A DNA stretch of 64,000 bases from Gordonia insulae (GTDB lineage Bacteria > Actinomycetota > Actinomycetes > Mycobacteriales > Mycobacteriaceae). Below are positions 1 through 9,599 of this stretch, piece after piece. The DNA lies in NCBI RefSeq assembly GCF_003855095.1, contig NZ_CP033972.1:558001-622000 (forward strand), written 5' to 3'. Both the position numbers and the translations under genes were made by a program. Below the pieces are notes generated by a model, which was given only the letters and a program-made list of their open reading frames with translations, was not told the origin of the DNA and made no database searches. Position 1 is the stretch's first letter, and each line of letters begins with the position of its first letter.

Positions 1-2070
1 ATCGCCAACGACGTTGCCGCACAGTACGGATTCTGGCTCGGCGACGGATTCGCTTCCGGCGGATCGGCCGGCTACGACCACAAGTCGATGGGCATCACGG
101 CCCGGGGGGCATGGGAGTCGGTGAAGCGCCACTTCCGGGAGATGGGTGTGGACACCCAATCGCAGGACTTCACCGTCGTCGGCGTCGGCGACATGAGCGG
201 CGACGTCTTCGGCAACGGCATGCTGCTGTCCGAACACATCAGGCTGGTCGCTGCCTTCGACCATCGCCATGTCTTCGTCGACCCGACGCCCGATGCGGCC
301 GAGTCGTATCGGGAGCGCGCCCGGTTGTTCGGCCTGCCCCGATCGTCGTGGGCGGACTACGACACGTCGCTGATCAGCCCGGGCGGCGGCGTGTGGGCCC
401 GTGACCGGAAGTCGATCCCGATCAGCGATGAGATGCGTGGCGCGCTCGGGTTGCCCGATGACGTCACCGCGCTCTCGCCACCCGACCTCATCCGCGCGGT
501 GCTGCTGGCACCGGTCGACCTCCTCTGGAACGGCGGCATCGGCACCTACGTCAAGGCGTCGACCGAGTCCGACGCCGAGGTCGGCGACAAGGCCAACGAC
601 GCGATCCGGGTGAACGGAAACGAGTTGCGGGCCAAGGTCATCGGTGAGGGCGGCAACCTGGGCGCGACCGAACGCGGTCGTATCGAGTTCGATTTGTCCG
701 GTGGCCGGGTCAACACCGACGCGATGGACAACTCGGCCGGCGTCGACTGCTCCGACCACGAGGTCAACATCAAGATCCTGCTCGACGCCGCGGTGTCGTC
801 AGGCGATGTGGCGGTACAGGACCGCAACCCACTGCTCGAGTCGATGACCGACGAGGTCGCCGATCTCGTTCTGGCCGACAATATCTCGCAGAACTCCGAG
901 CTCGGATTCTGCCGCACCTACGCCCAGGACCGGGTCGACGTGCATGTCCGCCAACTGGCCGACCTCTCCCGATCGCACGGCGTGGACCTGCGACTCGAGG
1001 CGCTGCCCGCGCCGGCCGAACTCCGCAAGCGATTCCACGGCGAGCTGCACCGGGGTCTGACGTCGCCGGAACTCGCCACCTTGATGGCGCACGTGAAACT
1101 GGCGACCAAATCCGACCTCCTCTCGACCGATCTGCCTGACAACGAGGTCTTCGACGAGCGACTCGCCGGTTATTTCCCGGTCCCACTCCGCGCGCGGCTC
1201 GGCGCCGGTATCCGCGGGCACCGGCTGCGTCGGGAGATCGTCACCACCACACTGGTCAACGACGTGATCGACAAGGCCGGGACCACCCACCTCTTCCGTC
1301 TGGGCGAGGGGACCGGCGCGTCGACCGAGGAGGGAGTGCGCGCCTACGTGGTGGCCGGGGCGGTGTTCGGCATGGACGACCTGTTCGAGCGCGTCCTGCA
1401 TGCGCCGGCGCCGGTCGCCGCGGTCGACGAGATGATGCTCTACGCTCGGCGACTGCTGTTCCGTGCGTCCCGATGGCTGCTCGCGTTCCGGCCGCAACCG
1501 CTGGCCATGGCTGCCGAGATCACCCGCTACGGCGAGCGGGTGGGGGAGCTGACGGCATTGCTGGACAGCTGGTTCGGCGCGAGTTCCGCGCGTGACGTCG
1601 ACCAGCGGGTGCAGCACTATCAGGCGGCGGGGGTGCCGCAGGATCTCGCGCACGACGTCGCGGTGAGTCTGCACCGGTTCTGCCTGCTCGACATCATCGA
1701 CGCGGCCGAGATCGCCGATCGTGATCCCGTCGAGGTCGGCGAACTCTACTTCGCGTTGATGGAGCACTTCGGCCTCGAAGATCTGCTGACCGCGGTCTCC
1801 GAGCTCGACTACGGCGACCGGTGGCATGCGCTGGCGCGCTTGGCACTCCGCGACGACATGCACGGTGCGCTGCGCGCGTTGACGCTCAAGATCCTGGAGA
1901 TCGGCGAACCCGACGAGTCCGCGGCCGAGAAGATCGACGAGTGGGAGTTCTCCCATTCGTCGCGACTCTCCCGGGTGCGCACGATGCTCACCGACATCAA
2001 CGAATCCGGGACTCTCGATCTGGCCACGCTGTCGGTGGCCGCCCGCCAGTTGCGCAGCGTGATCCGCTGA
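1..2070 (+). CDS. gdh: NAD-specific glutamate dehydrogenase (180-kDa class), 3' part
   Basis: This is the C-terminal 689 residues of a large NAD-dependent glutamate dehydrogenase, the Rv2476c family of roughly 1600 residues, which converts glutamate to 2-oxoglutarate and ammonia. The frame is open from base 1, so the start lies outside the window. Visible parts are the end of the catalytic domain with a dinucleotide-binding Rossmann turn ([14 protein letters not shown], encoded near 180-220), a [10 protein letters not shown] stretch near 530-560, and the long helical C-terminal domain typical of this class. It leads the same gene series as in mycobacteria. In relatives the enzyme is controlled by the FHA protein GarA; nothing here shows that directly. 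Confidence 0.93.
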   Translation: MANDVAAQYGFWLGDGFASGGSAGYDHKSMGITARGAWESVKRHFREMGVDTQSQDFTVVGVGDMSGDVFGNGMLLSEHIRLVAAFDHRHVFVDPTPDAAESYRERARLFGLPRSSWADYDTSLISPGGGVWARDRKSIPISDEMRGALGLPDDVTALSPPDLIRAVLLAPVDLLWNGGIGTYVKASTESDAEVGDKANDAIRVNGNELRAKVIGEGGNLGATERGRIEFDLSGGRVNTDAMDNSAGVDCSDHEVNIKILLDAAVSSGDVAVQDRNPLLESMTDEVADLVLADNISQNSELGFCRTYAQDRVDVHVRQLADLSRSHGVDLRLEALPAPAELRKRFHGELHRGLTSPELATLMAHVKLATKSDLLSTDLPDNEVFDERLAGYFPVPLRARLGAGIRGHRLRREIVTTTLVNDVIDKAGTTHLFRLGEGTGASTEEGVRAYVVAGAVFGMDDLFERVLHAPAPVAAVDEMMLYARRLLFRASRWLLAFRPQPLAMAAEITRYGERVGELTALLDSWFGASSARDVDQRVQHYQAAGVPQDLAHDVAVSLHRFCLLDIIDAAEIADRDPVEVGELYFALMEHFGLEDLLTAVSELDYGDRWHALARLALRDDMHGALRALTLKILEIGEPDESAAEKIDEWEFSHSSRLSRVRTMLTDINESGTLDLATLSVAARQLRSVIR

Positions 2071-2114
2071 CCGCCGACGTTCTCGAGGCCTGTTTCCGGA
2101 GCGCTCGGACGGTC

Positions 2115-2120
2115 TAGGGT
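2115..2120 (+). promoter_or_regulatory. Putative -10 of a leaderless promoter
   Basis: TAGGGT ends 5 nt before the ATG at 2126, and no Shine-Dalgarno sequence precedes that ATG. A weak TTTCCG lies 16 nt further upstream. This spacing puts transcription start at or next to the start codon, which fits leaderless translation, common in actinobacteria. Confidence 0.4.
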
Positions 2121-2125
2121 GGGCT

Positions 2126-4357
2126 ATGGCCCGGACCGCGTTGCGAATCTGCCCACTGTGCGAGGCGACCTGTGGACTGTCCCTCGGCGTCGACGACGAG
2201 AACGGCCGGGTCACCTCGGCCCGCGGCGACCGCGACGACGTGTTCAGCCACGGGTACATCTGCCCCAAGGGAGCGAGTCTGCCGGAGCTGGACAACGATC
2301 CGGACCGCCTCGATCGACCGCTCATCAGGCGGGACGGGGAGCTGGTCGAGGTCGAGTGGGATGTGGCGCTGGCGTTCGTCGCCGAGCGCCTCACCGACGT
2401 CACCACCCGGCACGGCGCCCCCGCCGTCGGTGTCTATCTCGGCAACCCGAACGCGCACACCGTCGCCGGGGCGCTCTACGCCCCGCTGCTGACGCGTGCG
2501 ATCGGCACGCACAACGTGTTCAGTGCCAGCACGCTGGACCAGATGCCCAAACAGATCGCGCTGGGCTACCTCTTCGGCAACCCGTTCGCCTTCGCGGTGC
2601 CCGACCTGGACCGTACCGATCACCTGGTGATCATCGGTGCCAACCCGATCGTCTCCAACGGCAGCGTCACCACCGCGGCGGACTTCCCCGGCAAACTCAC
2701 CGCGCTGCGCAAGCGCGGCGGGCGGCTCACGGTGATCGACCCCGCGCGGACCCGCACCGCCAAGGTCGCCGACACCCACCTGGCGCCACGACCGGGAACC
2801 GATGCGGCACTGCTGTTCGCGATCGTGCACACCCTGTTCGACGAAGATCTGGTCGCCGCTGACCTCGGGGGCATCGGCCGCCACGTCACCGGACTCGACA
2901 CCCTTCGCGACGCGGCCGCGGGCTTCTCCCCGGAACGCGTCGCGTCGTACTGCGATGTGCCCGCCGGCGACATCCGCGATCTGGCACGGGCGATCGCGGG
3001 CTCGCCGTCGGCCGCCGTGTACGGCCGCATGGGCACCACCACAGTCGAATTCGGAACCGTCGGGAGCTGGCTCATCGACGCCATCAACGTCCTCACCGGA
3101 AACCTCGACAGGCCCGGCGGCGTGATGTTCCCGACTCCACCGACGGCGCCAGCGCCGCGCCCACCGCGTCCCGGGCGTGCCTTCCGGACCGGCCGATGGC
3201 GCAGCCGGGTGTCCGCCCACCCGGAGGTCGCGGGTGAGCTGCCGGCGGTGGCACTGGCCGAGGAACTCGACACGCCGGGCGAGGGCCGCCTGCGGGCCCT
3301 CGTCACGATCGGCGGCAACCCGGTCCTGTCCGCACCCAACGGCGAGCGTCTCGCCGCCGCCCTCGACGAGGTCGATTTCCTGCTCTGCATCGACCCCTAT
3401 CTGAACGAGACGACCCGACATGCCGACGTCATCCTGCCGCCGCCACGGACGTCGCAGAGCCCGCACTTCGACTTCGTGCTCAACAATCTCGCGGTCCGCG
3501 CGACCGCCCGCTACTCACCTCCGGTGTTCCCGCTTCCCGACGATCGACCGGACGAGGCGGAGATCCTGTCGCGTCTCGTCCTGGGCCTCGGTGGATTCGG
3601 CACAGACGCCGATCCGTCTCTGGTGGACGACCAGGTGATCGCGGCGACGCTCGCCAAGGAGGTGTCCGATCCGCACTCACCGGTCGCCGGTCGCGTGGTC
3701 GACGACTTGGTCGCACAGCTCCCCGATGCCCCCGGCCACGAACGCAGACTGGACATGATGCTGCGGCTCGGCGCCTACGGCGATGCCTTCGGCGGACGTC
3801 CCGGCGGCCTCACCCTCGCGGACGTGCGGGCCGCGCCGCACGGGGTCGATCTCGGGCCGATGCAGCCGCGGCTGCCGGGCGTCCTGCGAACCGAATCCGG
3901 CAAGGTCGAACTCGCCGCAGACGATCTCATCGCCGACGTCGCGAGATTGCGGGCGGCGCTCGATCGCGCCGATGCCGGGCTCGTCCTGATCGGCCGACGC
4001 AACCTGCGATCGAACAACAGCTGGATGCACAACCTGCCGGCTCTGACCGGCGGGAGCAATCGGTGCACACTGCACGTGCACCCCGATGACGCGGCCCGCC
4101 TCGGTCTCGAGGACATCGCCATCATCCGGGGTGCCGGCGGAGAACTGAAGGTACCCGTGGAGATCACCGACGACATCCGGCCCGGAGTCGCGTCGCTGCC
4201 CCACGGGTGGGGCCACGACGTCACCGGCACGCGGCTCTCGGTCGCGGCCGTTGAGCCGGGCGTCAACGTCAATCAGCTCAACGACGGGACACTCATGGAT
4301 CCACTCTCGGGGACTGTCGTGCTCAACGGGTTGCCCGTGGAGATCGCACCCGGCTGA
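2126..4357 (+). CDS. Molybdopterin oxidoreductase, DMSO-reductase family
   Basis: A 743-residue soluble molybdoenzyme. The N-terminus carries a [4Fe-4S] motif (C9-x2-C12-x3-C16 and C46 before PKG). Molybdopterin-binding domains follow, then a C-terminal dinucleotide-binding domain (LIGRRNLRSNNSWMHN and LPHGWGHD, encoded near 3990-4220). The segment normally carrying the molybdenum ligand reads FSASTLDQMPK, with no Cys or Sec, so a Ser or other ligand is likely. There is no Tat signal and no partner subunit gene beside it, so it is probably a cytoplasmic single-subunit oxidoreductase. The substrate is unknown. It needs the bis-MGD cofactor, whose maker MobA is encoded at 33.1 kb. Confidence 0.88.
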   Translation: MARTALRICPLCEATCGLSLGVDDENGRVTSARGDRDDVFSHGYICPKGASLPELDNDPDRLDRPLIRRDGELVEVEWDVALAFVAERLTDVTTRHGAPAVGVYLGNPNAHTVAGALYAPLLTRAIGTHNVFSASTLDQMPKQIALGYLFGNPFAFAVPDLDRTDHLVIIGANPIVSNGSVTTAADFPGKLTALRKRGGRLTVIDPARTRTAKVADTHLAPRPGTDAALLFAIVHTLFDEDLVAADLGGIGRHVTGLDTLRDAAAGFSPERVASYCDVPAGDIRDLARAIAGSPSAAVYGRMGTTTVEFGTVGSWLIDAINVLTGNLDRPGGVMFPTPPTAPAPRPPRPGRAFRTGRWRSRVSAHPEVAGELPAVALAEELDTPGEGRLRALVTIGGNPVLSAPNGERLAAALDEVDFLLCIDPYLNETTRHADVILPPPRTSQSPHFDFVLNNLAVRATARYSPPVFPLPDDRPDEAEILSRLVLGLGGFGTDADPSLVDDQVIAATLAKEVSDPHSPVAGRVVDDLVAQLPDAPGHERRLDMMLRLGAYGDAFGGRPGGLTLADVRAAPHGVDLGPMQPRLPGVLRTESGKVELAADDLIADVARLRAALDRADAGLVLIGRRNLRSNNSWMHNLPALTGGSNRCTLHVHPDDAARLGLEDIAIIRGAGGELKVPVEITDDIRPGVASLPHGWGHDVTGTRLSVAAVEPGVNVNQLNDGTLMDPLSGTVVLNGLPVEIAPG

Positions 4358-4386
4358 TCGGCCCCGGGCCGATCGGGACACCTGCG

Positions 4387-4392
4387 TAGGGT
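4387..4392 (+). promoter_or_regulatory. Putative -10 for the thioesterase gene
   Basis: TAGGGT 57 nt before the GTG at 4450, in the 92-nt gap after the molybdoenzyme gene. It would give a leader of about 50 nt that holds the aaggagg Shine-Dalgarno at 4434-4440. Confidence 0.3.
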
Positions 4393-4449
4393 TGGAGCCG
4401 CGACGACGGGAACCGTCGGCCGGTGATGACGCCAAGGAGGGGGACGAGC

Positions 4450-4911
4450 GTGCTCTACGAGGACGAGGGAACGAAGACCGAGGCAGGCTATGTGGTCAAG
4501 GTGCCCGTCAGGTGGTCGGACATGGACGTCTTCGCCCACATCAACCACGCCCGTATGGTCACCCTCATCGAGGAGGCCCGGATCCCGTGGCTGTTCTACG
4601 ACGACCGACCGACGGCATCGTTGCGCGAGGGATGTGTGGTCGCCGACCTCCATGTGAAGTACCGCGAGCAGGTGCGGCACGACCAGGGGCCGATCTCGGT
4701 GACCATGTACGTCGAGCAACTCCGGGCGGTCGACTTCACGGTCGGTTACGAGGTCCGGCCGTGCGACGGTGACCCGGCCGCCAGACCTGCGGTCACCGCG
4801 ACCACCCAGTTGGTCGCCTTCGACGTCGAGAACCAGCGACTGCGTCGTCTCACCACGGAGGAGAAGGACTATCTCGCCTCGTTCCGCCGTTCCGGAACGG
4901 CCGACCGGTGA
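4450..4911 (+). CDS. Acyl-CoA thioesterase, hotdog fold (Rv2475c-like)
   Basis: A 153-residue 4HBT hotdog protein expected to hydrolyse an acyl-CoA. The family motif RWSDMDVFAHINHARMV holds the catalytic Asp region near residue 20, followed by EEARIPWLF. I start at GTG 4450 because a strong Shine-Dalgarno (aaggagg, 4434-4440) lies 9 nt before it; an in-frame ATG at 4423 would place that sequence inside the gene. The stop overlaps the next start by 4 nt (GTGA), so the two genes are probably translationally coupled. The acyl substrate cannot be read from the sequence. Confidence 0.85.
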   Translation: MLYEDEGTKTEAGYVVKVPVRWSDMDVFAHINHARMVTLIEEARIPWLFYDDRPTASLREGCVVADLHVKYREQVRHDQGPISVTMYVEQLRAVDFTVGYEVRPCDGDPAARPAVTATTQLVAFDVENQRLRRLTTEEKDYLASFRRSGTADR

Positions 4912-5603
4912 CCGCACCCGAACGCCACATCACGCTGGCCGGCGCCGACGACCGTGCCGACACCGTCGCCTTCCTCGGCCGTGCGTTGCGGCTCGACGAG
5001 ACCGCCGTCATCCGACTGTCCGCCCGTCCCGACGGTTTGATCGGACTGTGGGTCAACACCGGCTTCGAGGTGCTCGCCAGCAGGTCCGTGTTCGGATCGC
5101 TGCGACCCGACGACATCGTCTGTGATGCAACGGCATTGCGCAGCTCGCTGGCCGCCGCCGCGCCCGGCACGCCCATCGACCCGGGCTTCGGACTCGACAG
5201 CGCATGGCGGGGCGCGCTGCCCGCCACCCAGGGTTTCGTCCAACTCGACGACGTGCCCGCTCGCACCATCGTCGAGTTGTCGCGCGGCGGAGCGCATCTC
5301 GCTCGCACGGAGGGGAGTTCGCACGGCCCGGCCACCGGACTCCTCGATCAGGATGTCCTCGACGTGTCCGCATCCGACGGTGCGCAGCGCGCGGCGGTGT
5401 CGATGCGGTCGCTGTTCGCCCTGACCGCGATGGGGTTCGTCCGCGACGCGACCGGCCACGAGATCACCGAGACATCGTCGATCGATCTCGTCGCCGCAGA
5501 CGAACCGGTGCGAATCCGCCTGTCCGGAGCATGGATTCGCATCGATGCCCGGTACGGCTCGGTGTTCCAACGCCGCGAACGCATCGCGATGATGACCGTC
5601 TAG
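4908..5603 (+). CDS. Conserved hypothetical protein (Rv2474c-like position)
   Basis: A 231-residue soluble protein with no signal peptide or membrane segment, starting at the GTG that overlaps the thioesterase stop. It occupies the place of Rv2474c in M. tuberculosis and I believe it is the counterpart, but I recognise no catalytic motif. It is rich in acidic and hydrophobic stretches (for example VIRLSARPDGLIGLWVNTGF near residue 30). Coupling with the thioesterase hints at a linked role. It ends 22 nt before the convergent alpha-glucosidase gene. Confidence 0.75.
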   Translation: MTAPERHITLAGADDRADTVAFLGRALRLDETAVIRLSARPDGLIGLWVNTGFEVLASRSVFGSLRPDDIVCDATALRSSLAAAAPGTPIDPGFGLDSAWRGALPATQGFVQLDDVPARTIVELSRGGAHLARTEGSSHGPATGLLDQDVLDVSASDGAQRAAVSMRSLFALTAMGFVRDATGHEITETSSIDLVAADEPVRIRLSGAWIRIDARYGSVFQRRERIAMMTV

Positions 5604-5625
5604 CCGTGCGTTTCCGCGGGCTGAC

Positions 5626-7860
5626 TCAGGCCAGCCAGGCCGCCGAGTTCGGTGCGAGCTGTCCGTCCATCAGGGGATAGCTCGTCAGCAGGATCTCGCC
5701 AGGAGGCAGCGGCACCGGCACGTCGCTGGTGTTGAGGGCGCAGATGAGGTGCCCCGCCGATCGGCGGAACGCCAGGCATCCCTCCGGCGCGCCGTACCAT
5801 TCGACCGTGTCTCCGTCGAACTCCGGTCGGTCGTACCGCATCTCGATCGCCTGTCGGTAGAGCGACAGGGTCGAACCGACATCCTCGAGCTGGGCCTCGA
5901 CGGTGAACCGCACCCAGGATTCGGGGATCGGCAGCCACGTGTCCGCGCTGGTGCTGAACCCGAAAGGAGGCTCGAATCCCTCCCAGGGCAACGGGACCCG
6001 GCAACCGTCGCGGCCCCGTTCGGTGTGGCCGGAGCGCTCCCACACCGGATCCTGCAGGACGTCGTCGGCCAGATCGGCGTTCGGCAGTCCGAGTTCGGCG
6101 CCGTTGTAGATGAAGATCGTGCCCGGCAACGCGAGTTCGACGAGCAGCATCGCCCGCGCCCGCAGGATGCCCAGGTCGACGTCGACATCCGGTGCGGCGG
6201 CGATGCGGCCGTAGCGGGTGACCTCCCGGTCGACGTCGTGGTTCGACAGCGTCCAGGTCGGTGTCCCTCCGACGGAGAGCACCGCATCGAGTGAGTTCTC
6301 GATCGCCGCCCGAATGGACTCAGGGTCGAACTCGGCCTTCGCGAGCCGGAAGTTGAACCCGAGGTGCAATTCGTCCGGGCGCAGGTACTCGGCGAATCGT
6401 TCGTTGTCCTCGACCCAGATCTCGCCGACGTTCGCGGCGCCGGGGTACTCGTCGAGCACCGTGCGGATCTTGCGGTGGATGTCGTGCACCGCATAGTTGT
6501 TGAACCGCGGATCGTCGTCGCGGTTCTCCAGCAGGCCGACCGACTCGAGGTCCATGTCGGGCAGGTCCTCGGGTTTCGCCATACCGTGTGCGACGTCGAT
6601 GCGGAATCCGTCGACCCCGCGATCGAGCCAGAACCGCAGCGTGGTCGCCAGGTCGTCGAAGACCTCGGGGTTCTCCCAGTTCAGATCCGGCTGTTCGGCC
6701 GCGAAGATGTGGAGATACCACTGGCCGGGGGTGCCGTCGGGGTCGGGCACCCGGGTCCACGCCGGGCCGCCGAACACGCTGACCCAGTTGTTGGGAGGTT
6801 CGTCGCCGTCCTCGCCGCGACCGTCCCGGAAGATGTACCGGGCGCGCTCCGGACTTCCCGGCTCGGACGCGAGTGCCGCGACGAACCACGGATGCTGATC
6901 GCTGCTGTGGTTGGGCACCAGGTCCATGGTGACCCGGATGTCGCGGTCGTGGGCCTCGGTGACGAGTTCGTCGAACAGGGCCAGGTCGCCGAACAGAGGG
7001 TCGATGTCACGGGGGTCGGAGACGTCATAGCCGTGATCGGCCATGGGGGAGCGCATGATCGGGCTCAACCAGATGGCGTCCACGCCGAGTAGTTCGAGGT
7101 ACCCGAGTTTGTCGATGACGCCCGCGAGATCCCCGACGCCGTCGCCGTTCAGGTCGGAGAACGACCGCGGATAGATCTGATAGAAGATCGCCGACTTCCA
7201 CCACGAGTCGTCGTCCGGATCGAGTTGGGTGGCGGCGACCGCCGGGAGGGCGGAGGTGTCGTCGTACGCGCTGTCGTCGTACGCGCTGTCTACGGGCGCG
7301 CTGTCTTCGGACGCATTGTCTTCTGGCGCATTGTGGTCGGACGTATTGTCTTCGGGGGCATGGTCATCGGTGTCCGCGGGATCCTCGGCCGACACATCCC
7401 CGTGCTCGACATCCCCCTGCCCGACGTCCCCGGATTCGACGGTCCCGGATTCGACGGTCCCGGATTCGACATCGGCGGTCTCGGTATCCACGGTCTCCGG
7501 CGGATCATCGGTGGCGGAGGGGTCATCGGTGTCGGAGGGGTCATCGGCGGCGGGGTCGTCGACCGCGATGTCGGCGTTCACCCGGTCCGGCTCATCGGTG
7601 TCGTCGGCGTCGGGGTCATCGGCGTCTGTGTCGTCGGCGCCGGTGTTCGCGGGATCGGTGTTCTCGGGATCGGTATCTTCCGCATCGGCGACAACAGACT
7701 CGGTGCCGCCGGAGGTGTCCCCGTCGGCGGTGTCGGGGGTCTCCGAACCCGCCGGTGTCACCGCGTTCCCGTCCGCATCTGTGAGTGCTGCCTCGGGCGC
7801 ACCATCCGGTTCCGGTTCGGCGGGGACAACATTCGATGTCTCATCGCTCACCGTCGTCAT
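5626..7860 (-). CDS. aglA: GH13 alpha-glucosidase with long acidic N-terminal extension
   Basis: A 744-residue glycoside hydrolase family 13 enzyme that cleaves alpha-linked glucose units (Rv2471-like). The catalytic barrel starts near residue 219 (SWWKSAIFYQIYPRSF). The four conserved regions are visible: DLVPNH near 313-318; GFRID with nucleophile D422; GEIWVE with acid/base E480; SNHD with D542. Residues 1-218 are unusual: almost only D, E, T, S, P, A and G, with short repeats (VESG x3, SAYDD x2, APEDN x2). There is no Met between the annotated start and the barrel, so no obvious shorter start exists. The start codon region lies in an inverted repeat (7865-7900). There is no signal peptide, so the enzyme looks cytoplasmic. 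Confidence 0.9.
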   Translation of the reverse strand: MTTVSDETSNVVPAEPEPDGAPEAALTDADGNAVTPAGSETPDTADGDTSGGTESVVADAEDTDPENTDPANTGADDTDADDPDADDTDEPDRVNADIAVDDPAADDPSDTDDPSATDDPPETVDTETADVESGTVESGTVESGDVGQGDVEHGDVSAEDPADTDDHAPEDNTSDHNAPEDNASEDSAPVDSAYDDSAYDDTSALPAVAATQLDPDDDSWWKSAIFYQIYPRSFSDLNGDGVGDLAGVIDKLGYLELLGVDAIWLSPIMRSPMADHGYDVSDPRDIDPLFGDLALFDELVTEAHDRDIRVTMDLVPNHSSDQHPWFVAALASEPGSPERARYIFRDGRGEDGDEPPNNWVSVFGGPAWTRVPDPDGTPGQWYLHIFAAEQPDLNWENPEVFDDLATTLRFWLDRGVDGFRIDVAHGMAKPEDLPDMDLESVGLLENRDDDPRFNNYAVHDIHRKIRTVLDEYPGAANVGEIWVEDNERFAEYLRPDELHLGFNFRLAKAEFDPESIRAAIENSLDAVLSVGGTPTWTLSNHDVDREVTRYGRIAAAPDVDVDLGILRARAMLLVELALPGTIFIYNGAELGLPNADLADDVLQDPVWERSGHTERGRDGCRVPLPWEGFEPPFGFSTSADTWLPIPESWVRFTVEAQLEDVGSTLSLYRQAIEMRYDRPEFDGDTVEWYGAPEGCLAFRRSAGHLICALNTSDVPVPLPPGEILLTSYPLMDGQLAPNSAAWLA
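7432..7470. repeat. 15-bp tandem repeat in the aglA extension
   Basis: The unit ggattcgacggtccc occurs at 7432-7446 and 7447-7461, with a partial third copy at 7462-7470. On the coding strand it gives the VESG-type peptide repeats. The period is a multiple of three, so copy-number change keeps the frame. Confidence 0.8.
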
Positions 7861-7864
7861 TGTG

Positions 7865-7900
7865 CCCTACCTGTGTTTTCGGTGAGAACTACAGGTAGGG
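7865..7900 (-). promoter_or_regulatory. Perfect inverted repeat covering the aglA ribosome-binding site
   Basis: The arms ccctacctgt (7865-7874) and acaggtaggg (7891-7900) are perfect 10-bp complements around a 16-nt loop. On the aglA mRNA the 3' arm reads acaggtaggg and ends 4 nt before the ATG at 7860, so it contains the only Shine-Dalgarno-like sequence. The stem could hide the ribosome site, or the DNA palindrome could be an operator. Confidence 0.5.
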
Positions 7901-7929
7901 GTCGGCGCGTCGCACCGCGCGTCGGTGTG

Positions 7930-8370
7930 TCAGATCGGCGAATTCACCATCGAGTTGGCCGCCATCTCCATGTAATCCACGAGTGCCCGCCGGTGCGCGT
8001 CGTCGAGGTTCTGTTCGTCGATCGACGCGATAGCGATGTGCATGCACCGCAACCAGGCATCCCGCTCGATGGGGCCGACGCGGAAGGGCTGATGCCGCAT
8101 GCGCAGCCGCGGATGGCCGCGTTCGTCCGAATAGGTGCGCGGGCCACCCCAGTACTGCTCGAGGAACATCCGGAGGCGACGTTCGGCCGGGCCGAGGTCC
8201 TCCTCGGGGTAGAGCGGACGCAGGACCTCGTCCGCTGCGACCTCCTCGTAGAAGCGGGCGGTGAGCTTGTGAAACGTCTCGGCGCCCCCGACCTCGTCAT
8301 AGAAGGTGCGTTGGGTGGGGGGATTGCTCGGTTGGATACCGCCGGGGACCTCAGTGCTCACGGACCCCAT
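7930..8370 (-). CDS. glbO: Truncated haemoglobin, group II (trHbO)
   Basis: A 146-residue oxygen- or NO-binding haem protein. It has the core of M. tuberculosis Glb[46 protein letters not shown] (Trp of the distal pocket and proximal His), then RDAWLRCM. Family members are about 128 residues; this copy has some 20 extra N-terminal residues. I start at ATG 8370 because AGGA lies just upstream; an ATG at 8400 is in frame but has no ribosome site, and a GTG at 8361 is also possible. It lies upstream of aglA on the same strand, with 69 nt between them containing the inverted repeat. Confidence 0.93.
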   Translation of the reverse strand: MGSVSTEVPGGIQPSNPPTQRTFYDEVGGAETFHKLTARFYEEVAADEVLRPLYPEEDLGPAERRLRMFLEQYWGGPRTYSDERGHPRLRMRHQPFRVGPIERDAWLRCMHIAIASIDEQNLDDAHRRALVDYMEMAANSMVNSPI

Positions 8371-8530
8371 TGTCCTGAAGGTGGGCGCGGCGCTCAACAT
8401 CGCAGGACGGCCGGCCGCGCGGTCACCGGTTGTTCACCGGGGCGACCAGCACTGACACGCAGAATTGCCGTGCAAACGATGGTGTTCCGTGTTCCACTTG
8501 ACCACGTTGGACCTGAGGTGGGAGACGCGT

Positions 8531-9175
8531 ATGACGGGTAGGAACGCAAAGGCGGCGTCGCTCGACGGTGCCCAGCAGCGCGTTCCCGCGCTTTTCACAC
8601 TTCCCGGCGGCCGGGCGCAGGAGGCCCTGAGCGCCCCCGTGCCACGATCGGCCTCACTCTGGGGTCGTCGACGGGTCCTGCTGCTCAACGCCACCTATGA
8701 GCCACTGACCGCCATCTCGCTGCGCCGCGCGATCGTGCTGGTGCTGCGGGAGCGGGCCGACGTCGTCCACGCCGACGATGCCGGCCTCGCGGTCCATTCG
8801 GCCGACATCGCGGTGCCGGTTCCGTCGGTGATCCGCCTGCGCTCCTATGTGAAGGTGCCCTATCGTGCGGTCATCCCGATGACCCGCGCGGCTCTGATGC
8901 ATCGGGACCGCTTCCGCTGCGGCTACTGCGCGGCCAAGGCGACGACCATCGACCACATCGTGCCGCGTAGCCGCGGCGGGGCCCACAGCTGGGAGAACTG
9001 TGTCGCCTGCTGCGCCAGCTGTAACCACCGCAAGGCCGATCACCTGCTCAGCGAGCTGGGATGGGCGCTGCGGGTCACGCCCGGCGCACCCAAGGGCCGG
9101 CATTGGCGACTTCTGGCGACCGTCAAGGAGATCGATCCGGCGTGGACGCAGTACATCGACGCGGGTGCCGCCTGA
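8531..9175 (+). CDS. HNH endonuclease family protein (Rv2469c-like)
   Basis: A 214-residue protein with an HNH nuclease domain in its second half. It shows the zinc pair CGYC, the motif DHIVPRSRGG (first His), WENCVACCASCNHRK (second CxxC, Asn and His). The first half contains VLLLNATYEPLTAISLRRAIVLVL, a conserved region found in actinobacterial members of this family. The start at ATG 8531 is supported by ggtgggag just upstream. The cellular role of the family is unclear; the nuclease is single-copy and not in a mobile element here. It is transcribed divergently from glbO. Confidence 0.88.
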   Translation: MTGRNAKAASLDGAQQRVPALFTLPGGRAQEALSAPVPRSASLWGRRRVLLLNATYEPLTAISLRRAIVLVLRERADVVHADDAGLAVHSADIAVPVPSVIRLRSYVKVPYRAVIPMTRAALMHRDRFRCGYCAAKATTIDHIVPRSRGGAHSWENCVACCASCNHRKADHLLSELGWALRVTPGAPKGRHWRLLATVKEIDPAWTQYIDAGAA

Positions 9176-9350
9176 GGATTCCGGGGCGGCGGTCGGCCGA
9201 TGTGACCGGTGATCCGGCCATCTACGACGCGCTGTAGGGGTCACTGCCCGCCGGCCGGGGTCGTGGGCTAAATTGATCACACGACCTGCAACGCAGTCTC
9301 TGCAGGCCCCGTGCAGCAACCACAGCAGCTACCCCGATCGAAAGGGTGCC

Positions 9351-9599
9351 ATGGACAACCTGATCGTAGTCATCGGCGTGCCGGTCACGATCATCTGCGT
9401 TCTCTTCGTCATCGCATGTGTTGTGGCGATGGTGTTCTCGAACGGCGTGAAGTACCCGAAGGTGCCGAACTACACCCTCGATCAGCAGTGGGACCATGCG
9501 CCCCTGCTGTTCAGCGCCACCGAGATCGAACCGATGGCGCTGGCTCATCATGCGGAGGCAACAGACGTGGACGGAGGCTCGGCAAGTGGCAAGTGGTGA
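9351..9599 (+). CDS. ctaJ: Small membrane protein, probable aa3-type cytochrome oxidase subunit CtaJ
   Basis: An 82-residue protein with one membrane helix near residues 4-27 (IVVIGVPVTIICVLFVIACVV), followed by a hydrophilic tail VKYPKVPNYTLDQQW. The place between the alpha-glucosidase/glbO group and pepN matches the locus in Mycobacterium smegmatis whose two products were found as extra subunits of the cytochrome bcc-aa3 supercomplex. I assign CtaJ from that memory of gene order and size, not from a search. aaaggg precedes the ATG. The 3' end overlaps the next gene by 14 nt. Confidence 0.65.
   Translation: MDNLIVVIGVPVTIICVLFVIACVVAMVFSNGVKYPKVPNYTLDQQWDHAPLLFSATEIEPMALAHHAEATDVDGGSASGKW

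Noticed and set aside
7225..8541. A long open frame on the plus strand across the aglA extension and glbO, rich in Gly, Val and Ile repeats
   Set aside because: It is the antisense image of the Asp/Thr-rich aglA extension and of glbO, both of which have clear family matches or catalytic motifs on the other strand.
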